DNA of 64,000 bases from Poriferisodalis sp965204125 (GCF_965204125.1 NZ_OZ241968.1:1178001-1242000); one strand, 5' to 3'; counted from the stretch's first letter, positions 24,403 to 34,079 are shown. Notes: generated from the sequence alone by a model not told the origin. Numbers and translations: made by a program.

Positions 24403-25457
24403 CGAACCTCGTACGGCTGGCCCAGCGCAGCCGGGTCGCGCATGCGGCCGAACAGGCCTGCTGCGGCCACCACGATGATCGTGACCACGAACGGCAGCAT
24501 CCCCACGAACTGCGCCGGGATGTCGAACGTGTCGTTGAGCTGGAACTGGCCTTGCAGCGCCGTCGTGAAGCCGAAGAACAGCGCCGCCGCATAGGCGCCC
24601 AGCGGGGTGCGGCGACCGAAGATCATCACGGCCAACGCCAGGAAGCCCCGCCCGCCCGACATCGCCCGGGTGAAGGTGCCCACCGATTCCAGCGCCAAGT
24701 ACGCGCCGCCGAGGCCGGCCAAGCCGCCCGCCAGCGTCACGTTCAAATAGCGCAGCCGGATCACATCGATGCCCACGGTGGCCGCGGCACCAGGGTGCTC
24801 GCCGATGGCGGTCGTGCGCATCCCCCACACCGAGCGCAGCAGCAGCACGTGGAGCACCACGACCAGCACGAGCGCCAAGTACGTCAGCGGCGGGCGGTTG
24901 AACAGCGCCGTGCCCACGACGGGCAGGTCGGCGAGCGGGCCGAGCTCGATCGATTGATACTTCGGCTGGCCCAGCGAACGCCCCCGGTCGTAGAAGAACG
25001 AGGTCAGGCCCAGCGCCGCGATGTTCAGGACCGTGCCGGCGATGATCTGGTCGGTTCGCAGCCCGACCGACATTGCAGCGAGCATCCAGCCCATCGCCAG
25101 ACCGGTGCTGACGCCTGCGACAACGCCCAAGAAGAGCGAGCCCGACATCGACGCCACGGTGAACGCGGTGAACGCCGACATCAGGAACTGGCCTTCGATG
25201 CCGATGTTCACGATGCCCGAACGCTCGCCGATCATCCCGCACATGGCGCCCAGCACCAGCAGGGTGGCGGCACGCACGGTGCCCCCGAGCACCGCTGTGG
25301 TCTGCGCGCCGTCCCAGGCGTAGAAGCCCCACACCAGCGCCACCAGCACCACGGCCCCCGCCACCGACCACACGCGCTGCGGCGACCAGCCGCTCATGCC
25401 TGCGTTTCCCGACGACGCCGCCAGATCCGGGCCGGCGCCGGCGGTCATCGGCCCCAC
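24399..25457 (-). CDS. Nucleoside-type ABC transporter permease (NupC/YufQ-like)
   Basis: A 352-residue integral membrane permease with about 9 hydrophobic segments. GERSGIVNIGIEGQFLMSAF is the signature of the second permease in BMP-linked nucleoside importers; GGRGFLALAVMIFGRRTP lies near the C-terminus. It overlaps the first permease by 13 bp and the ATPase by 4 bp, implying tight coupling. It acts in the cytoplasmic membrane as a heterodimer with the product of 25445-26596. Confidence 0.9.
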   Translation of the reverse strand: MGPMTAGAGPDLAASSGNAGMSGWSPQRVWSVAGAVVLVALVWGFYAWDGAQTTAVLGGTVRAATLLVLGAMCGMIGERSGIVNIGIEGQFLMSAFTAFTVASMSGSLFLGVVAGVSTGLAMGWMLAAMSVGLRTDQIIAGTVLNIAALGLTSFFYDRGRSLGQPKYQSIELGPLADLPVVGTALFNRPPLTYLALVLVVVLHVLLLRSVWGMRTTAIGEHPGAAATVGIDVIRLRYLNVTLAGGLAGLGGAYLALESVGTFTRAMSGGRGFLALAVMIFGRRTPLGAYAAALFFGFTTALQGQFQLNDTFDIPAQFVGMLPFVVTIIVVAAAGLFGRMRDPAALGQPYEVR

Positions 25458-26596
25458 CCCGCGCCGAGCGTCAGGCGCCGATCCGGAGCATCGGGCCGAT
25501 CACGCAGCCGCAGCAGCCAGCGCACGATCAACGGCGCCGCCACGAACAGCAGGATCAGCGCCTGGATGACGTCGATGATCTCGGGCGCCACGCCCGACTC
25601 GAACTGCATCTTGGCAGCGCCCGCTTCCATCAACCCCACCAGCAGGCCGGCCGGGATGACCGCGATGGGGTTGGTGCGGGCCAGCAGCGCAATCGTGATG
25701 CCCTCGAAGCCGAGGCCCACATTCACCCCGGCCTCGAAACGGCCGTCGACGCCGAGCGACTCGATCGCTCCGCCGAGGCCGGCCAGCAGCCCCGCCACCG
25801 CCATGGTCGAGGCCATGATCCAGCCCACCGAGATGCCCGCATACCGGGCGGCGTGACGGTTCGCACCCACGCTGCGCACCTCGAAGCCGTAGGTGGTGCG
25901 TTCCAGCACGAACCAGCAGGCGAATGCGGCCAGCACCGCCAGCACGAAGCCAGCCGGCAGCCAACCCCACGTGGGGATCTCCGCTGACGGCTCCACCAGC
26001 GGGGTCCGGGCGATGATGTTGGAGCCGGATCGGTCCTGCCAGGGGTTCGCGGCCAGCCAGTCGGTGAGGTTGCCGGCCACGAAGTTGAGCATGATCGTGA
26101 CGATCACCTCGTGGGCGCCCGACGTGGCTTTCAGCACGCCGGCAATGGCACCCCAGGCAGCCCCCGCAGCAGCACCGACCAGCAGCGCCAGCGGGAGATG
26201 CACCACCAGCGGCACGCCCTCGAGACCGAAGCCCACGCCCGCGGCGAATGCCGCGCCGACCAGCAGCTGGCCCTGCCCGCCGATGTTGAACAGGCCCGCC
26301 TTGAAGGCGAAGGCAACGGCCAGGCCGCCGAAGACGAGCGGTGTCGCCTTCTGCAGGGTGCGCAGCAGCGCGTCGGCGTCGCCCGCCCCGCCGAGCACCA
26401 GCGCGCCATAGGCACTCGTCACCGAGTGGCCCTGCACGGCGATGAGCACTGCGCCCAACGCGAGTCCCAGCACCACCGATGCGAGCGGCACCGCGGCGGC
26501 GCGCATCAGCGCACGCACGGAACTCTGGCGAGCGTCGCCTGCTGTTTCGAGCCGGCCGTCAGTCGCGGGCGCCGGTGGACTCGCGGGCGTGCTCAC
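25445..26596 (-). CDS. Nucleoside-type ABC transporter permease (NupB/YufP-like)
   Basis: A 383-residue permease with a 35-residue cytoplasmic N-terminal tail, then about 9-10 membrane segments. ATPLVFGGLAVAFAFKAGLFNIGGQGQLL is followed by GAHEVIVTIMLNF and GFEGITIALLARTNP, all characteristic of the first permease in BMP transporter operons. It follows the substrate-binding lipoprotein gene by 56 bp. Confidence 0.9.
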   Translation of the reverse strand: MSTPASPPAPATDGRLETAGDARQSSVRALMRAAAVPLASVVLGLALGAVLIAVQGHSVTSAYGALVLGGAGDADALLRTLQKATPLVFGGLAVAFAFKAGLFNIGGQGQLLVGAAFAAGVGFGLEGVPLVVHLPLALLVGAAAGAAWGAIAGVLKATSGAHEVIVTIMLNFVAGNLTDWLAANPWQDRSGSNIIARTPLVEPSAEIPTWGWLPAGFVLAVLAAFACWFVLERTTYGFEVRSVGANRHAARYAGISVGWIMASTMAVAGLLAGLGGAIESLGVDGRFEAGVNVGLGFEGITIALLARTNPIAVIPAGLLVGLMEAGAAKMQFESGVAPEIIDVIQALILLFVAAPLIVRWLLRLRDRPDAPDRRLTLGAGWGR

Positions 26597-26652
26597 GGCG
26601 AAGTGAGGTGCCCGCGGTCCACGGCGTCCCGCTCAGCTCGTGGCTCGCCGGA

Positions 26653-27732
26653 TCAGCCTGGCGGCCATCCGGTATCGATCTCGCCGGCGTTCAGGCCAGC
26701 CAGCACCTCGTCGAGCGTCGCCCGCATCTCGTCGGTGACGATGCTGTCGAAGTCGTGGAACGGCGCCAGGCCGACCTCGCCGAGGAAGTTGCCCCCGGAG
26801 AAGCTGCCAGCGTGCGCTTGGGCAACGAGATCGGCCACGCCCGGGGTGATGAGCTTCATGGCGCTCGTCACCAAGCACGGCTGCGCCTCGGGCACGGTGT
26901 TCCACTGGTCGGTGTCGACGCCGACGCAGTAAGCGCCTTCCTGCGAAGCGATCTCGATCAGCGCTCCGTTGCCGGTGGCGCCGCCGGCGCCGAAGATGAT
27001 GTCCGCGCCCTGGTCCAGCGCCTGACGGGCGGTGGCCGCACCCCAGTCCGGGTCGCCGAAGGCCACGTCAAGACCGCCAGGGTGGTAGGTGGAGATCGTC
27101 TGCACGTCCGGGTTGGTGTACCGGGCGCCGTGCTCCCAGCCTTCCTTGAAGGCCACCACGGGCGGCACCAGATCGGTACCGAGCACCGCACCGACGATGT
27201 CGGTTTCGGTGAGCATGCCGGCGAGCGCGCCAGCGAGGAAGCCCGACTGGTCTTCGGGGAAGATCAGCCCGGCCAGATTGGGCATGGCCTCGGCCTGGAA
27301 CTGGTCGACACCGATGAAGAAGATGTCGGGGTTGGCCTGTGCGGCAGCGATGGTGGCATCGCCGAGACCGAAGCCCACCGTGATGATGACGTTGGCGCCG
27401 TCCTCGACGAACAGGTTGATGTTGTTCTCGTAGTCCTTGGCCTCTTCGGTCTCGATGTAGTTCGCTTCCACACCCAGTGCGGCGGCGGCCTCTTGAGCGC
27501 CTTCCCAGGCCGACTGGTTGAAGCTCTTGTCGTCCACCTTGCCGGTGTCGGTGACGAGCCCGATCTTGAACGGCTCAGCGTCGTCCATGTCGTCGGCCGG
27601 CTCTTCGGCCGCAGCCGTCGTTGCCGGTGCTGCAGCAGTCGTCGGCGCAGGATCGTCGCTGCCCGTGCACGCTGCGGCGAAGACCGCCAGCACAGCGAAC
27701 ACGATCGCCAATCGTCTCGTGAGTACGGTCAT
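26653..27732 (-). CDS. BMP family substrate-binding lipoprotein
   Basis: A 359-residue lipoprotein, the extracytoplasmic receptor of the downstream importer. The signal peptide ends in lipobox FAAAC (Cys22), then a Pro/Thr/Ala/Glu linker, then the BMP fold with KIGLVTDTGKVDDKSFNQSAWEG, FIGVDQFQAEAM and GAGGATGNGALIEIASQEG. Family members bind purine nucleosides (PnrA/Med type), so nucleoside uptake is the best guess. GGAGG 6 nt before ATG 27732 fixes the start; an upstream in-frame extension lacks signal-peptide sense. It begins 64 bp after the epimerase gene on the same strand. Confidence 0.92.
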   Translation of the reverse strand: MTVLTRRLAIVFAVLAVFAAACTGSDDPAPTTAAAPATTAAAEEPADDMDDAEPFKIGLVTDTGKVDDKSFNQSAWEGAQEAAAALGVEANYIETEEAKDYENNINLFVEDGANVIITVGFGLGDATIAAAQANPDIFFIGVDQFQAEAMPNLAGLIFPEDQSGFLAGALAGMLTETDIVGAVLGTDLVPPVVAFKEGWEHGARYTNPDVQTISTYHPGGLDVAFGDPDWGAATARQALDQGADIIFGAGGATGNGALIEIASQEGAYCVGVDTDQWNTVPEAQPCLVTSAMKLITPGVADLVAQAHAGSFSGGNFLGEVGLAPFHDFDSIVTDEMRATLDEVLAGLNAGEIDTGWPPG

Positions 27733-27796
27733 GTGGTTCCTCCCTGAGCGCAGGCGGCGGGAACGTCTCGTGCGCCCGCGCCCAACAGGAACGAGC

Positions 27797-28198
27797 CTAT
27801 TCCTCCACGAGTTCCACGAGCGTGCCGAGATTGCCTTTCGGGTGGACGAATGCGACCGTGGTGCCACGCGATCCCGGCCGGGGTGCCGTGTCGATGGGCA
27901 CCGCGCCCGCGTCGATCATCGCCTCGAGCGCCGCAGCGCAGTCGTCCACCCGGTAGCCGATGTGGTGCAGACCCTCGCCCCTGCGCTCGAGGAACTTGGC
28001 GATCGGCGAATCGGGCCTGGTGGCGGCAGTGAGCTGGATGTAGCTGTCCGCCACCTTGATCAGCGCCTCTTCCACACCGTCGCTCTCGACGACTTCCCGG
28101 TGGGCCACCTCGGCCCCGAAGGCCTCGCTGTAGTACGCGACGGCGGCGTCCAGGTCGTTCACGGCAATGGCAACGTGGTCGATCTCGGTCAGGATCAT
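27797..28198 (-). CDS. mce: Methylmalonyl-CoA epimerase
   Basis: A 133-residue VOC-superfamily epimerase interconverting (R)- and (S)-methylmalonyl-CoA. LTEIDHVAIAVNDLDAAVAYY, GEGLHHIGYRVDD and HPKGNLGTLVELVE carry the usual metal His/Glu residues and the NHPK-like end motif. It overlaps the ccr stop by 4 bp (ATGA), the arrangement expected for partner enzymes of C3-C4 acyl-CoA interconversion. Full length. Confidence 0.9.
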   Translation of the reverse strand: MILTEIDHVAIAVNDLDAAVAYYSEAFGAEVAHREVVESDGVEEALIKVADSYIQLTAATRPDSPIAKFLERRGEGLHHIGYRVDDCAAALEAMIDAGAVPIDTAPRPGSRGTTVAFVHPKGNLGTLVELVEE

Positions 28199-29565
28199 CG
28201 GGCTACCCCTTCAGCGGCTTCCAGCGAGGCTGCATGGCGGGCGAACAGCGTGATGCGGTCTTCGCCGATCCGTTCGCGCTTCTCCGGATCGGTGATGCCC
28301 TGCCCCGGCTCCGAAGCCAAGCACAGCACGCCCAGCTTGCCCTCGTGCAGATTGTGGTGGACCTGCCAAGCGGCCAAGCCCGTCTCGTCGAGCGTGAACG
28401 TCTTCGACAGGATCGGCTGGATGCGGCCCTGATCGATCAGGCGATTCATCGCCCACGCCTCGGCGTAGTTGGCGAAGTGGCTCGACACGATCCGCTTCAG
28501 CTTCATCCACAGGTGCCGGTTGTCGTATTCGATCATGTACCCGCTGGTGGCGGCACACGTCACGACGGTGCCGCCGCGCTTGGCGGCGAACACCGATGCA
28601 CCCATGGTGGACCGGCCGGGGTGCTCGAACACGATGTCGGGGTCGTCGCCGATGAGGCTGCGCACCTGCTTGCCGAAGCGCCGCCATTCGCCTTCGTCCT
28701 GGGTGTTGGCGTCGCTCCAGAAGCGGTAGCCCTCGGCGCTCCGGTCGATGACGTGCTCCACGCCGAGCTGGCCCAGCAGCTCCGCCTTGTCGGGCGAGCT
28801 GACCACGCCGATGGGCACGCCGCCGCCGTTGAGCACGAGCTGGCAGGCGTAGCCGCCCAGCCCGCCCGTGGCGCCCCAGACGAGCACCGAGTCGCCCTGC
28901 TTCATGCGAGCGGCATTGTCGCCCACCAGCATCCGGTACGAGGTGGCGGCGCAGAGCGCATTCACTGCCGCTTCCTCCCAGGACAGGTGCGCCGGCTTGG
29001 GCATGAGCTGGTTGGCCTTGACGATGGTGAGGTCCGCGAGGCCGCCGAAGTTGCTCTCGAAGCCCCAGATCCGCTGGTTGGAGGCCTTCATCGAGTCTTC
29101 GTGGGCGGCGGGATCCTGATCGTCGACGTAGTTGCAGTGAACGACCACCCGGTCGCCGGGGCGCCAATTGCGCACCGCCGATCCGCACTGCAGCACGACG
29201 CCCGACGCATCGGAGCCGAGCACGTGGTAGTCGAGCGCGTGGCGGGCACCCCAGCGGCTCTCCCGGCCCAGCCGGTCCAGGAAGCCGAACGTGGGCAGGG
29301 GCTCGAAGATCGAGGTCCACACGGTGTTGAAGTTGATGGCGCTGGCCATCACCGCCATGTACACCTCGTCGGGCGCGAGCTCGGGCGTGGCGACCTCGCC
29401 GATGTGGGTGGCCTCGCGCGGATCCTTGTCAGCCGAGGCACGGCCTTCGAACATCGTCTGCTCGTCGCGTACTACGTAGGCAGCCCTGAAGCTCTCCGGG
29501 ATCGGCATGGCCTCAAGTTCAGGACCGGACGCGCCGGCATCGATGGCATCAGCGAACTGCTTCAC
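28195..29565 (-). CDS. ccr: Crotonyl-CoA carboxylase/reductase
   Basis: A 456-residue MDR-family reductive carboxylase turning crotonyl-CoA plus CO2 into ethylmalonyl-CoA with NADPH. Family landmarks are INFNTVWTSIFEP, YHVLGSDASGVV, WGFESNFGG, the cofactor motif WGATGGLGGYA, FEHPGRSTMGASVF and SSHFANYAEA. Asn, Phe-Glu and His of the known CO2 pocket appear to correspond to AINFN, GFESN and SSHFAN. It starts at GTG 29565 with TAGCGT 8 nt upstream. Operon with mce; divergent thiolase. It supplies the ethylmalonyl-CoA pathway or extender units. Confidence 0.9.
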   Translation of the reverse strand: MKQFADAIDAGASGPELEAMPIPESFRAAYVVRDEQTMFEGRASADKDPREATHIGEVATPELAPDEVYMAVMASAINFNTVWTSIFEPLPTFGFLDRLGRESRWGARHALDYHVLGSDASGVVLQCGSAVRNWRPGDRVVVHCNYVDDQDPAAHEDSMKASNQRIWGFESNFGGLADLTIVKANQLMPKPAHLSWEEAAVNALCAATSYRMLVGDNAARMKQGDSVLVWGATGGLGGYACQLVLNGGGVPIGVVSSPDKAELLGQLGVEHVIDRSAEGYRFWSDANTQDEGEWRRFGKQVRSLIGDDPDIVFEHPGRSTMGASVFAAKRGGTVVTCAATSGYMIEYDNRHLWMKLKRIVSSHFANYAEAWAMNRLIDQGRIQPILSKTFTLDETGLAAWQVHHNLHEGKLGVLCLASEPGQGITDPEKRERIGEDRITLFARHAASLEAAEGVAR

Positions 29566-29573
29566 GGGCCAGA

Positions 29574-29579
29574 ACGCTA
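29574..29579 (-). promoter_or_regulatory. Probable -10 box of ccr
   Basis: TAGCGT on the minus strand, 8 nt before GTG 29565, in the 149-bp divergent region between ccr and the thiolase gene. Confidence 0.4.
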
Positions 29580-29714
29580 ACGGCGCGCGAGAGCTGCAAG
29601 TTCCACTTTCAACCGGCGCTCAGGCAGCCTCGCAGGCCGTTTCGTACACTCGCCGTTCACAGGCCGGTGGCCGACCCTGCGGGGTGGCGCATCGGTGCAA
29701 GCGAGGGGGTTGCT

Positions 29715-30911
29715 ATGGCTCGTGATGCGGGGGCCGGTTCGGTCATCATCGGGGGCGCACGCACGCCGATCGGCAAGTTCAACGGCGGGCTGGCCGGCCT
29801 CACCGGCGCACAGCTCGGCGGCATTGCGATCGAGGGGGCGCTGGAGCGGTCCAGCGTTGCGGCCGGCGATGTCGACTACGTGGTGATGGGACAGGTGCTG
29901 CAGGCCGGCCAAGGCCAGATCACCGCCCGGCAGGCTGCGACCCACGCCGGCATCTCCATGGAAGTGCCGGCCATCACCATCAACAAAGTGTGCCTGTCGG
30001 GCCTGAACGCCATCTACATGGCCGACCAGATGATCGCGGCCGGCGACGCCGACGTGGTCGTGGCGGGCGGCATGGAATCGATGACCAACGCGCCGTACCT
30101 GCTGCCCGACGGCCGCAACGGCATGCGCATGGGCTCGGGCACCGTGCTCGACGCGATGATCCACGACGGCCTGTGGTGCGCCTTCGACGACGGTCACATG
30201 GGCGACGGCACCGAGCGGGACGCGGCGAGTGCGGGGATCTCGCGCAGCGCAATGGACGAGTACTCCGCGCAGTCGCACGAACGCGCTGCGGCCGCGCAGA
30301 AGGACGGCCGCTTCGACGACGAGATCGTGGCCGTCAGCATCCCTCAGCGCCGCGGCGATCCGCTGACCGTGCTCGACGACGAAGGCATCCGGCCCGGGAC
30401 GACGCCCGAGAGCCTGTCGGGCCTGCGGCCGGCGTTCGCATCCGACGGTGCGGTCACGGCCGGCAATGCATCGCAGATCTCCGACGGCGGCTGCGCACTG
30501 GTGGTCATGTCGCCCGAGGCGGCAGCCGAGCGCGGCATCGAGCCGCTGGCCGAAGTGGTGTCGTACGGCATGGTGGCGGGGCCCGACACGTGCCTGCTGC
30601 ACCAGCCGGCAAATGCGATCCGCCGTGCGCTGGGGCGCACCGATCTGGACATCGACAACCTGTCGCTGTTCGAGATCAACGAGGCCTTCGCTGCGGTGGC
30701 CGTGGCGTCGACGGAGGACCTGGGCGTGTCGTCGGAGATCGTGAACCCGAACGGCGGTGCGGTGGCGCTCGGCCATCCCATCGGCATGTCGGGTGCCCGT
30801 CTGGCACTCACCCTTGCCAGCGAACTGCGCCGCCGGGGCGGCGGACTAGGGGCGGCAGCACTGTGCGGGGGCGGCGGCCAAGGCGACGCCGTCGTCCTGC
30901 GAGTTGCATAG
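29715..30911 (+). CDS. Acetyl-CoA acetyltransferase (thiolase)
   Basis: A 398-residue thiolase condensing acetyl-CoA to acetoacetyl-CoA, or the reverse. Cys93 in NKVCLSG is the acylated nucleophile; NEAFAAVAVA, GGAVALGHPIGMSGAR and CGGGGQGDAVV provide the remaining catalytic His/Cys motifs. GAGGGGG just ahead of ATG 29715 is a good ribosome binding site, so I prefer it to the upstream in-frame ATG at 29667. Placement divergent from ccr-mce suggests acetoacetyl-CoA supply for crotonyl-CoA formation. The reductase and dehydratase steps are not encoded alongside. Confidence 0.92.
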   Translation: MARDAGAGSVIIGGARTPIGKFNGGLAGLTGAQLGGIAIEGALERSSVAAGDVDYVVMGQVLQAGQGQITARQAATHAGISMEVPAITINKVCLSGLNAIYMADQMIAAGDADVVVAGGMESMTNAPYLLPDGRNGMRMGSGTVLDAMIHDGLWCAFDDGHMGDGTERDAASAGISRSAMDEYSAQSHERAAAAQKDGRFDDEIVAVSIPQRRGDPLTVLDDEGIRPGTTPESLSGLRPAFASDGAVTAGNASQISDGGCALVVMSPEAAAERGIEPLAEVVSYGMVAGPDTCLLHQPANAIRRALGRTDLDIDNLSLFEINEAFAAVAVASTEDLGVSSEIVNPNGGAVALGHPIGMSGARLALTLASELRRRGGGLGAAALCGGGGQGDAVVLRVA

Positions 30912-30972
30912 CCGCCCAGTCCAGTCGATCCCTCCTCACCGATGCCTCGCAACGGCAGGGGCGCGAGCTGGC

Positions 30973-31362
30973 TCAGGCGGCCTCGGGTCGGGCGAGCACT
31001 TCGGTGGCAACACAGAGCGGCCAGAGGGCGGCTTGCACGGCATCGCTGATCGCAGCGGCGTCGGCGGCGGGAACCTCCAGGTAGATGCGGCTCGCTGCGA
31101 GCAGCTCGGTCAACCGGGCGAACGGGGCCGGGTCGACCAGCATCGCCCCGACGACGGCCGCCGGTGCGGTGGCGATCGCCAGCAGCGCGCCGCACGGATC
31201 CACGAACACCGCAGCGACGCCCCGCGGCGACGCCCCGGCACTCAGGCACAGTGCTCGGGCGTGGCACGGGCCGGCCACCATCACACGCTCGGGCGGCGAC
31301 GGACGGAACACCGCTACCGGCAGGTCGCGTGATGTTCGGTTGTGGGGATCGAAGGCAGCCAT
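30973..31362 (-). CDS. Hypothetical protein
   Basis: A 129-residue protein I do not recognise. It has no signal peptide; the composition is Ala/Val/Leu-rich, with CHARALCLSAG and VFVDPCGALLAIATAP in the middle and a helical acidic C-terminal third. AAGGAG lies 5 nt before ATG 31362, and the ribosome binding site is enclosed in a perfect 7-bp hairpin. It lies 77 bp downstream of recR on the same strand and could be the last gene of the dnaX-recR unit. Its codon use matches its neighbours, so I consider it a real gene. Confidence 0.6.
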   Translation of the reverse strand: MAAFDPHNRTSRDLPVAVFRPSPPERVMVAGPCHARALCLSAGASPRGVAAVFVDPCGALLAIATAPAAVVGAMLVDPAPFARLTELLAASRIYLEVPAADAAAISDAVQAALWPLCVATEVLARPEAA

Positions 31363-31363
31363 G

Positions 31364-31380
31364 GCACTCCTTGGGAGTGC
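31364..31380 (-). promoter_or_regulatory. Hairpin enclosing the ribosome binding site of the hypothetical gene
   Basis: On the minus strand GCACTCC-CAA-GGAGTGC is a perfect 7-bp stem with a 3-nt loop. The right arm contains the Shine-Dalgarno and ends one base before the ATG, so the closed form would hide the initiation site. Confidence 0.5.
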
Positions 31381-31439
31381 AGGCCGCCGGGGAAGTGTCG
31401 GCCGGACCGTAGGCAGCGCCAGCCAACCCGTCCAGCGAT

Positions 31440-32036
<597 letters not shown>

Positions 32037-32070
32037 GTCGGTCCCCGCCGCTGGTGGTCAGTCAAGGCTG

Positions 32071-33885
32071 TCAGGTTGCACTCTCGTCGTCGCGGACCAC
32101 GACGGAGCCGGGGAAGCGATCCACGATCCGTTGCACCTTGTCCTGTTGCGAGGATGCAGGCGCGGCGGATTCCTGCGAAGGCACTGATGGGGTCGGGCCG
32201 GCAGTCTCGGCCGGTTGCGCAACGTCCCCGGGCGGAGGACCAGGTGCACTGCTTGGATCGGACACCTCGAGGCGAACTGTTTGATCGAGCAACTCCGACA
32301 GGATGGGCTCCACCTCGTTGCCGCGACGGCGGGCCTGCGCAAGGGGCACGCCTTCGTTCAGCCGGACGGTCACCACATTGCGCTCGTGAGCGAGAACGGT
32401 TGCGTCACGGAATAGACCTGCGGCGACCGGACGCAGCTTCCCAACAATCAGGGACTCCCACATGCGTTGGAGCTCGGGAGCTGTCATCGCCGAGCCGGAG
32501 GCCGGTGCAGGCTCGGCCGTCGTAGGCGGCTGCGCGTCCGCGCCGGGCGACGTAGCGGGAGGCGAGGGCGCGGCAGCGGCCTCGGTCGCCGGATCCGGCC
32601 GAGGTTCGGGAGGCACCTGCGCAGCAACGGACTCAGCCGGAGCGGGCGGCGCAGCCGGTGCAGGGGGCACAGGCGGGGGCGGGGGGGCTGCGGGCGGGGC
32701 ATCTAGCGAGGGGGGCGCGGTGGTTGCGGCCATTGCTGCCCGGGCGGCAGCGGGGCCGGCGGCGGGGGGCGCTGGAGCGCCGGCTTCACCACGGGCTGGC
32801 GCTGAGGCGGGCGGTGCAGCGTCGGGCGTGCCTGCGCCCAGTGCTTCATCGGCGAGCAGGCCCACCAGCGCTGCTTCCAGCGTCAGGCGACGGTCGGCCG
32901 ATTGGGGCATCTGTGCCAAGGCGCTGCCGAGCGCCTCGAGTGCTCGCACGTTGGCACGGCGGCCCATCGCATTGCTCAGCTCCCGCGCCGAGGCGATGTC
33001 AGCCGCTGGCAGCTCAGCGGGCTCCACGCCGGCACCCACCAGGAACATGTCACGCAGGCGGCGGGCGGTTCGCTCGGCCAGGTCGCGGGCATCGACGCCC
33101 GCAGCAGTGGCCGCGGCCACTGCGATGAGCGTCGCGGCCAGGTCGGCGCGCGCCAGCGCCTGCACCAGCGCGTTCACATCGGTGCGATCGTCGGGGATGC
33201 CGCCTGCCGCCAGCACCGTGTCGAGCGCCGACAGCGCATCGCGCACCGACCCGGCACCGCGATCTGTCACATAGTCGACGACAACATCGTCGACCGGCGC
33301 CCCGGCCGCTTCGGCGATGGCTCGCACATGCGGCGCCATCTCGTCGGCGCCCACCAGCGACAGCTCGTACTGCTGGGTGCGGCTGCGGATGGTGGGCAGC
33401 ACCTTGTTCGGATCGGTGGTGGCCAAAATGAACACCACGTGGGACGGCGGTTCCTCCAACGTCTTGAGCAGCGCATTGGATGCCGCCGCCGAGAGCATGT
33501 GCACCTCGTCGAGCAGGTACACCTTGCGACGCCCGGCGCTGACCAGGGCCGCCTTCTCGGTCATGTCCCGTATGTGGTTCACCGAGTTGTTGGACGCCGC
33601 GTCGAGCTCGATGAGGTCCATCGAGGTGCCCGCCGCAACGGCAATGCAGCTGTCGCAGATGCCGCACGGCTCCCCGTCGTCGGTCAGCGCCTCGCAGTTG
33701 AGTGCCTTGGCCAGAATGCGGGCCGTGGATGTCTTGCCGGTGCCGCGGGGACCGCTCAGCAGGTACGCGTGCCCGACACGATCCTCGCGTACGGCGTTGC
33801 GCAAGGCCCGAACCAGGTGCGGCTGTCCGACCACCTCCGCAAACCGCTGAGGCCGGAACCTCCGGTAAAGCGACTGGTGCTGCAT
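32071..33885 (-). CDS. dnaX: DNA polymerase III subunit gamma/tau
   Basis: A 604-residue clamp-loader ATPase. Walker A GPRGTGKTSTARILAKALNC, the zinc-binding Cys set (C69-type CGICDSC), Walker B YLLDEVHMLS and the SRC-like IRSRTQQYEL fill residues 1-230. A very Pro/Ala-rich linker follows (about 350-470), then a C-terminal tau-like domain (about 470-560). The usual SVD after ASNN reads SVN here, a small change. Expression of a short gamma form by frameshifting cannot be judged. A TAGGAT box lies 9 nt before the ATG, and the tandem repeat begins immediately upstream. Confidence 0.95.
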   Translation of the reverse strand: MQHQSLYRRFRPQRFAEVVGQPHLVRALRNAVREDRVGHAYLLSGPRGTGKTSTARILAKALNCEALTDDGEPCGICDSCIAVAAGTSMDLIELDAASNNSVNHIRDMTEKAALVSAGRRKVYLLDEVHMLSAAASNALLKTLEEPPSHVVFILATTDPNKVLPTIRSRTQQYELSLVGADEMAPHVRAIAEAAGAPVDDVVVDYVTDRGAGSVRDALSALDTVLAAGGIPDDRTDVNALVQALARADLAATLIAVAAATAAGVDARDLAERTARRLRDMFLVGAGVEPAELPAADIASARELSNAMGRRANVRALEALGSALAQMPQSADRRLTLEAALVGLLADEALGAGTPDAAPPASAPARGEAGAPAPPAAGPAAARAAMAATTAPPSLDAPPAAPPPPPVPPAPAAPPAPAESVAAQVPPEPRPDPATEAAAAPSPPATSPGADAQPPTTAEPAPASGSAMTAPELQRMWESLIVGKLRPVAAGLFRDATVLAHERNVVTVRLNEGVPLAQARRRGNEVEPILSELLDQTVRLEVSDPSSAPGPPPGDVAQPAETAGPTPSVPSQESAAPASSQQDKVQRIVDRFPGSVVVRDDESAT

Positions 33886-33901
33886 CTCGCGGCGATCCTA
33901 A

Positions 33902-34079
33902 GAGGCCGAGCGCAGATTCGCCGACCGCTTTCTGACCTCCAATTGCTTGCCGCTCTTGTTCGCTGTCGCTCACGGGGCCGCTAGGCCCCGGAGGCCGGGC
34001 GGAGATTCGCCGACCGCTTTCTGACCTCCAATTGCTTGCCGCTCTTGTTCGCTGTCGCTCACGGGGCCGCTAGGCCCCG
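33902..34079. repeat. Tandem duplication of an 89-bp unit (dispersed repeat family, copies 2 and 3)
   Basis: Units 33902-33990 and 33991-34079 differ at 2 of 89 positions. Each begins GAGGCCG, contains GATTCGCCGACCGCTTTCTG, then the dispersed element core GCCGCTCTTGTTCGCT, and ends with the hairpin CGGGGCC-GCTA-GGCCCCG. The array occupies the region between dnaX and the SRP RNA gene and covers the probable -35 zone of dnaX. Confidence 0.92.

Noticed and set aside
23855..24594. Plus-strand ORFs opposite the ABC ATPase and permease
   Set aside because: Antisense to genes with full Walker, signature and permease motifs.
32484..32706. Pro/Arg-rich small frames inside dnaX
   Set aside because: They are shadows of the Pro/Ala-rich linker of dnaX in other frames.
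33902..34079. CRISPR-like array
   Set aside because: Only two contiguous 89-bp units with no unique spacers; it is a tandem duplication.
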